Origin: Methanomicrobiales archaeon
GTDB lineage: Archaea > Halobacteriota > Syntropharchaeia > Alkanophagales > Methanospirareceae
Assembly (NCBI GenBank): GCA_003160755.1
Contig: QEXZ01000079.1
Coordinates: 1 to 7,489 of the forward strand
Reading direction: 5' to 3'
DNA length: 7,489 bases
Shown: positions 4,769 to 7,489 of the stretch, piece by piece
Position numbering within the stretch: the first letter of the stretch is position 1
How the letters are laid out: each line of letters starts with the position of its first letter
The notes under the pieces: model-generated
The model's input: the letters and a program-made list of their open reading frames with translations, nothing else
What the model was told of the DNA's origin: nothing
Databases searched by the model: none
Made by a program: the position numbers and the translations under genes

Positions 4769-7369
4769 ATGCCAGAAACAACACCAATGATGCAGCAATA
4801 CTACAAAATAAAAGAAAAACACCACGACGCTATCTTGCTTTTTCGTGTCGGCGACTTTTACGAAACATTCGGTGAAGATGCAAAAATAGCCGCCAGGGAG
4901 CTGAACATCGCTTTAACCGCGACCGGCAGGGGTAAAGGAGCAGCTAAGAGAATCCCGATGGCTGGCGTCCCATTTCATGCGGTAACACCTTACATACGAC
5001 AATTAATCACGAAAGGCTACAAGGTGGCTATATGCGAACAGGTATGGGATAAAGCGCGGAAAGACGTAGAAGCGAGAGAGGTCGTGCGGCTGATTACGCC
5101 CGGTACGGTCATTGAGGATTCCTTCTTAGAGGAGCGAATCAGCAATTATCTGATGTGTGTGAACATGCTGGACGGCAAGGCGGGCATCGCAATCGTTGAC
5201 GTCTCAACAGGCGAGTTTTTATTGACTGAGTTAGAGGATGACGAATCGCATTCGTCACTGCTGAATGAGATAGACCGGGAGAAACCCGCGGAGATAATTC
5301 TGCCGGATTCGCTTGAGCTGGAACATGACCTTGAGCGGGATATGGGTACCTGCACCATTTCACGTTATGATGACTACTATTTCGATTATAAAACCGCATA
5401 CACTACGCTGATAAACCATTTTGGCGTGATTTCGCTCGATGGTTTTGGCTGTGCTGAACTTAAAGCGGGCATAACCGCGGCAGGAGCCGTGATTTCTTAT
5501 CTACGCGATACACAAAAGCGCATGCTGCCACATATAAAACCACCTAAGACCTTCTTTGTCTCCGATTATATGATTTTGGATAGTGTTACCGTGCGAAACC
5601 TGGAAATATTCAATAATATCCGCGATGGAACACAGCGAGGGACGCTTGTCGGTGTGCTGGACAAAACACGTACGGGAATGGGTTCAAGACGGCTGAAAAA
5701 GAATTTACAGTTCCCTTTACTCGATACGGGAGAGATAAAAAGAAGAGAGGAGGTAGTAAGTGAGTTTTATGTGGACATACTGCTGAGGGAATCGTTAAAG
5801 GACGTTTTCAGCGAAGTATACGATGTCGAGCGGATAATAAGCAGAATCGCGTTTGGGAATGCGAATGGAAAGGATTTAGTGCTGCTTAAGCGGTCGCTAC
5901 TGCAAATAAGCGATTTGCAGACGTTGTTGAACAAATGCCGTGCGGAAAAGACAAAAACCATTTTAAAATCGTTACGGTCGAAGGACTTCTCGGCTATTGT
6001 GAATCTGATAGAACGTGGCATAATAGAGGAGCCACCGGCGACAATAAAGGAAGGTGGATTGCTAAAAGAGGGTTTCAATGCTGAGCTGGACGACCTGAGA
6101 AAAATAAAGCACAAGGGAAGGAAATGGTTAGCGGAATTTGAAGAGCACGAGAAAGCACGCACCGGAATAAAATCGCTTAAAGTCGGCTACAACAGGGTTT
6201 TCGGGTATTACATCGAAGTGCGTAAATCGTGGGCGGGGAAAGTACCCGAAACGTATATCAGAAAGCAGACGCTTACCGAGGCGGAACGGTATGTAACGGA
6301 GGAATTGAAGGATTACGAGGCGAAGGCGTTGAGTGCGGAGGAAAGAATAAAGGAACTGGAGTACGAGCTGTTCGAGCAGATACGAAAAGCGGTGGGAAAA
6401 CGAGCAAAAGAGATTCAAGAAGCTGCGAATTCAGTTGCCGAGCTCGATATGCTCCTGGCTTTTGCAGAAGTTGCCGCGGAAAACGGGTATTGCTGCCCGG
6501 TAGTGGATGCGAGTGATGAGATTGTGATACGAGAAGGCAGGCATCCAGTGGTGGAGAAAGAAGTAAAGGAAGGATTTGTGCCGAATGACGTTCATCTGGA
6601 CGAGCATAACCGGTTGATGGTTATTACGGGACCGAACATGAGCGGAAAAAGTACGTTCATGCGCCAGACGGCTTTAATCGTGCTGATGTCGCAGCTTGGG
6701 GCGTTCGTGCCCGCACGGGAAGCGAAAATAGGCGTTGTAGACCGGATATTCACCCGCGTGGGCGCTTATGATGACCTTTCGATGGGTCAGAGTTCGTTCA
6801 TGGTGGAGATGAGCGAGACCGCCAACATTTTGAACAATGCGACAGACCGAAGCCTGGTGATTCTCGATGAAATCGGGCGAGGCACGAGCACGCTGGACGG
6901 TGTCAGTATAGCATGGTCGGTGGGTGAATACGTTAATACAAAACTAAAAGCGAAGACGATGTTCGCAACGCATTTCTACGAACTCACGGAGCTGGCTGAT
7001 GCACTTGACACTACAAACTGCTTCAACGTTTCGATAAAAGAAGCGGGTGATGAAATATTTTTCGTGCGGAAGGTCGTGGAAGGAAGAGGTTCAAAAAGCT
7101 ATGGGATTCAGGTTGCGAAATTAGCAGGGTTGCCTGAGGAGGTGATAGAATCCGCAAAAAGCGTTTTGCGGAGGATGGAAAGTGAAGTGGTAAAGGGAGG
7201 AGAAGGACGGGAGAGGAAAGAAGAGGAAGAAAAGAAAGTAGAAATGAAGAAGGAATACGTGGTGCAAACGCATCCTGTGGTTGATGAATTAAAATCAATA
7301 AATCTGGAAAAGATTTCGCCAATAGAGGCGTTGAATAAGCTGTATGAGATGAAGAAGAGGATACTGTAA
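4769..7369 (+). CDS. mutS: DNA mismatch repair protein MutS
   Basis: Encodes 866 residues, close to E. coli MutS (853). The ATG at 4769 is preferred over an in-frame GTG at 4733 because AGGAGGAGG (4751-4759) lies at proper distance and MPETTPMMQQYYKIK is the normal N-terminus. MutS dimers find mismatches and small loops and, with ATP, recruit MutL. Domain I has the mismatch-contacting F-x-E (F30, E32 in VGDFYETF). The connector, core/lever and clamp domains follow (about 125-560; VFGYYIEVRKS marks the clamp entry). The ATPase has Walker A GPNMSGKST (621-629), the DDLSMGQSSFM signature, Walker B LVILDEIGRGTSTLDG with D700 and E701, and ATHFYEL. A charged linker (about 805-830, rich in E and K) precedes the conserved C-terminal SPIEALNKLYEMKK. 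All key residues appear intact, so the protein should be active. MutS is patchy in archaea, so ancient transfer is plausible; mutL, if linked, is outside the window. Confidence 0.97.
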   Translation: MPETTPMMQQYYKIKEKHHDAILLFRVGDFYETFGEDAKIAARELNIALTATGRGKGAAKRIPMAGVPFHAVTPYIRQLITKGYKVAICEQVWDKARKDVEAREVVRLITPGTVIEDSFLEERISNYLMCVNMLDGKAGIAIVDVSTGEFLLTELEDDESHSSLLNEIDREKPAEIILPDSLELEHDLERDMGTCTISRYDDYYFDYKTAYTTLINHFGVISLDGFGCAELKAGITAAGAVISYLRDTQKRMLPHIKPPKTFFVSDYMILDSVTVRNLEIFNNIRDGTQRGTLVGVLDKTRTGMGSRRLKKNLQFPLLDTGEIKRREEVVSEFYVDILLRESLKDVFSEVYDVERIISRIAFGNANGKDLVLLKRSLLQISDLQTLLNKCRAEKTKTILKSLRSKDFSAIVNLIERGIIEEPPATIKEGGLLKEGFNAELDDLRKIKHKGRKWLAEFEEHEKARTGIKSLKVGYNRVFGYYIEVRKSWAGKVPETYIRKQTLTEAERYVTEELKDYEAKALSAEERIKELEYELFEQIRKAVGKRAKEIQEAANSVAELDMLLAFAEVAAENGYCCPVVDASDEIVIREGRHPVVEKEVKEGFVPNDVHLDEHNRLMVITGPNMSGKSTFMRQTALIVLMSQLGAFVPAREAKIGVVDRIFTRVGAYDDLSMGQSSFMVEMSETANILNNATDRSLVILDEIGRGTSTLDGVSIAWSVGEYVNTKLKAKTMFATHFYELTELADALDTTNCFNVSIKEAGDEIFFVRKVVEGRGSKSYGIQVAKLAGLPEEVIESAKSVLRRMESEVVKGGEGRERKEEEEKKVEMKKEYVVQTHPVVDELKSINLEKISPIEALNKLYEMKKRIL

Positions 7370-7489
7370 AAAAAACCACAAGATTTCACAAGATTAACAC
7401 AAGACCAGAAATCAGAGAATAGAAAACAGAATTCTGACTTCTGTTCTCTGACTTCTTCTATCCTATACAATTTCTCGTGAAAATCTGTG
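7370..7489. repeat. Palindromic interspersed repeat, family A, copy 2 (inverted, runs off window)
   Basis: Starts directly after the mutS TAA with an A run and AACCACA, and is the reverse complement of copy 1 at 341-470. Its core is a 48-base imperfect palindrome (7408-7455) centred on GAATTC at 7429-7434; 20 of the 24 arm positions pair exactly and a further one can form G-U in RNA. The last bases (CACGAG and CACAGATTTT as reverse complement) still match the far end of copy 1, so a few terminal bases lie beyond the window. As with copy 1, the element touches a stop codon, so it may serve as a terminator or 3' stabiliser for mutS mRNA; this is inference. Confidence 0.8.

Noticed and set aside
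7023..7470. Long minus-strand open frames over the 3' end of mutS
   Set aside because: They are antisense to conserved MutS sequence, are low-complexity (Ser/Phe/Leu-rich) and one runs through repeat A.

Overview
The window is 7.5 kb of what looks like archaeal, probably euryarchaeal, chromosome, perhaps from a methanogen- or ANME-related lineage. The lineage is inference. The archaeal reading rests on A/T-rich TATA-like boxes at the archaeal spacing (about 25-30 bases) upstream of several genes, a tRNA-Arg with no encoded CCA and a TATA box about 28 bases upstream of its 5' end, and gene types common in such genomes. No single feature excludes a bacterium.

Left part (1-1087): the 3' end of a DUF1015 gene; a palindromic repeat (family A) that starts at its stop codon; an adenylylsulfate-kinase-like P-loop kinase; and a perfect 13-bp hairpin between two converging genes. 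Middle (1086-3050): a two-gene minus-strand unit, a small exported protein whose stop codon overlaps the start of a helix-hairpin-helix (HhH) iron-sulfur protein of the endonuclease III family. This unit faces away from a plus-strand gene for a second, unrelated-looking HhH protein. The region between them holds a different palindromic repeat (family B) and TATA-like boxes for both directions. The iron-sulfur protein seems to lack both catalytic residues of endonuclease III.

Right-centre (3072-4606): a small minus-strand gene of unknown function, possibly frameshifted, and an AT-rich plus-strand gene for a membrane protein with three predicted membrane helices. I recognise neither. They lie next to the 3' end of the tRNA gene, the usual side for integrated DNA, but no integrase or attachment repeat is visible.

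Right part (4623-7489): tRNA-Arg(UCU) on the minus strand, and diverging from it a complete mutS (866 codons) with intact mismatch-recognition and ATPase motifs. A second copy of repeat A, inverted relative to the first, begins right after the mutS stop codon and runs to the window edge.

Three of the genes (mutS and the two HhH proteins) suggest DNA repair, but they are in separate transcription units and I see no evidence of one joint system. The most unusual items are the degenerate endonuclease III relative, the stop-codon-abutting inverted repeats, and the unrecognised gene pair beside the tRNA.
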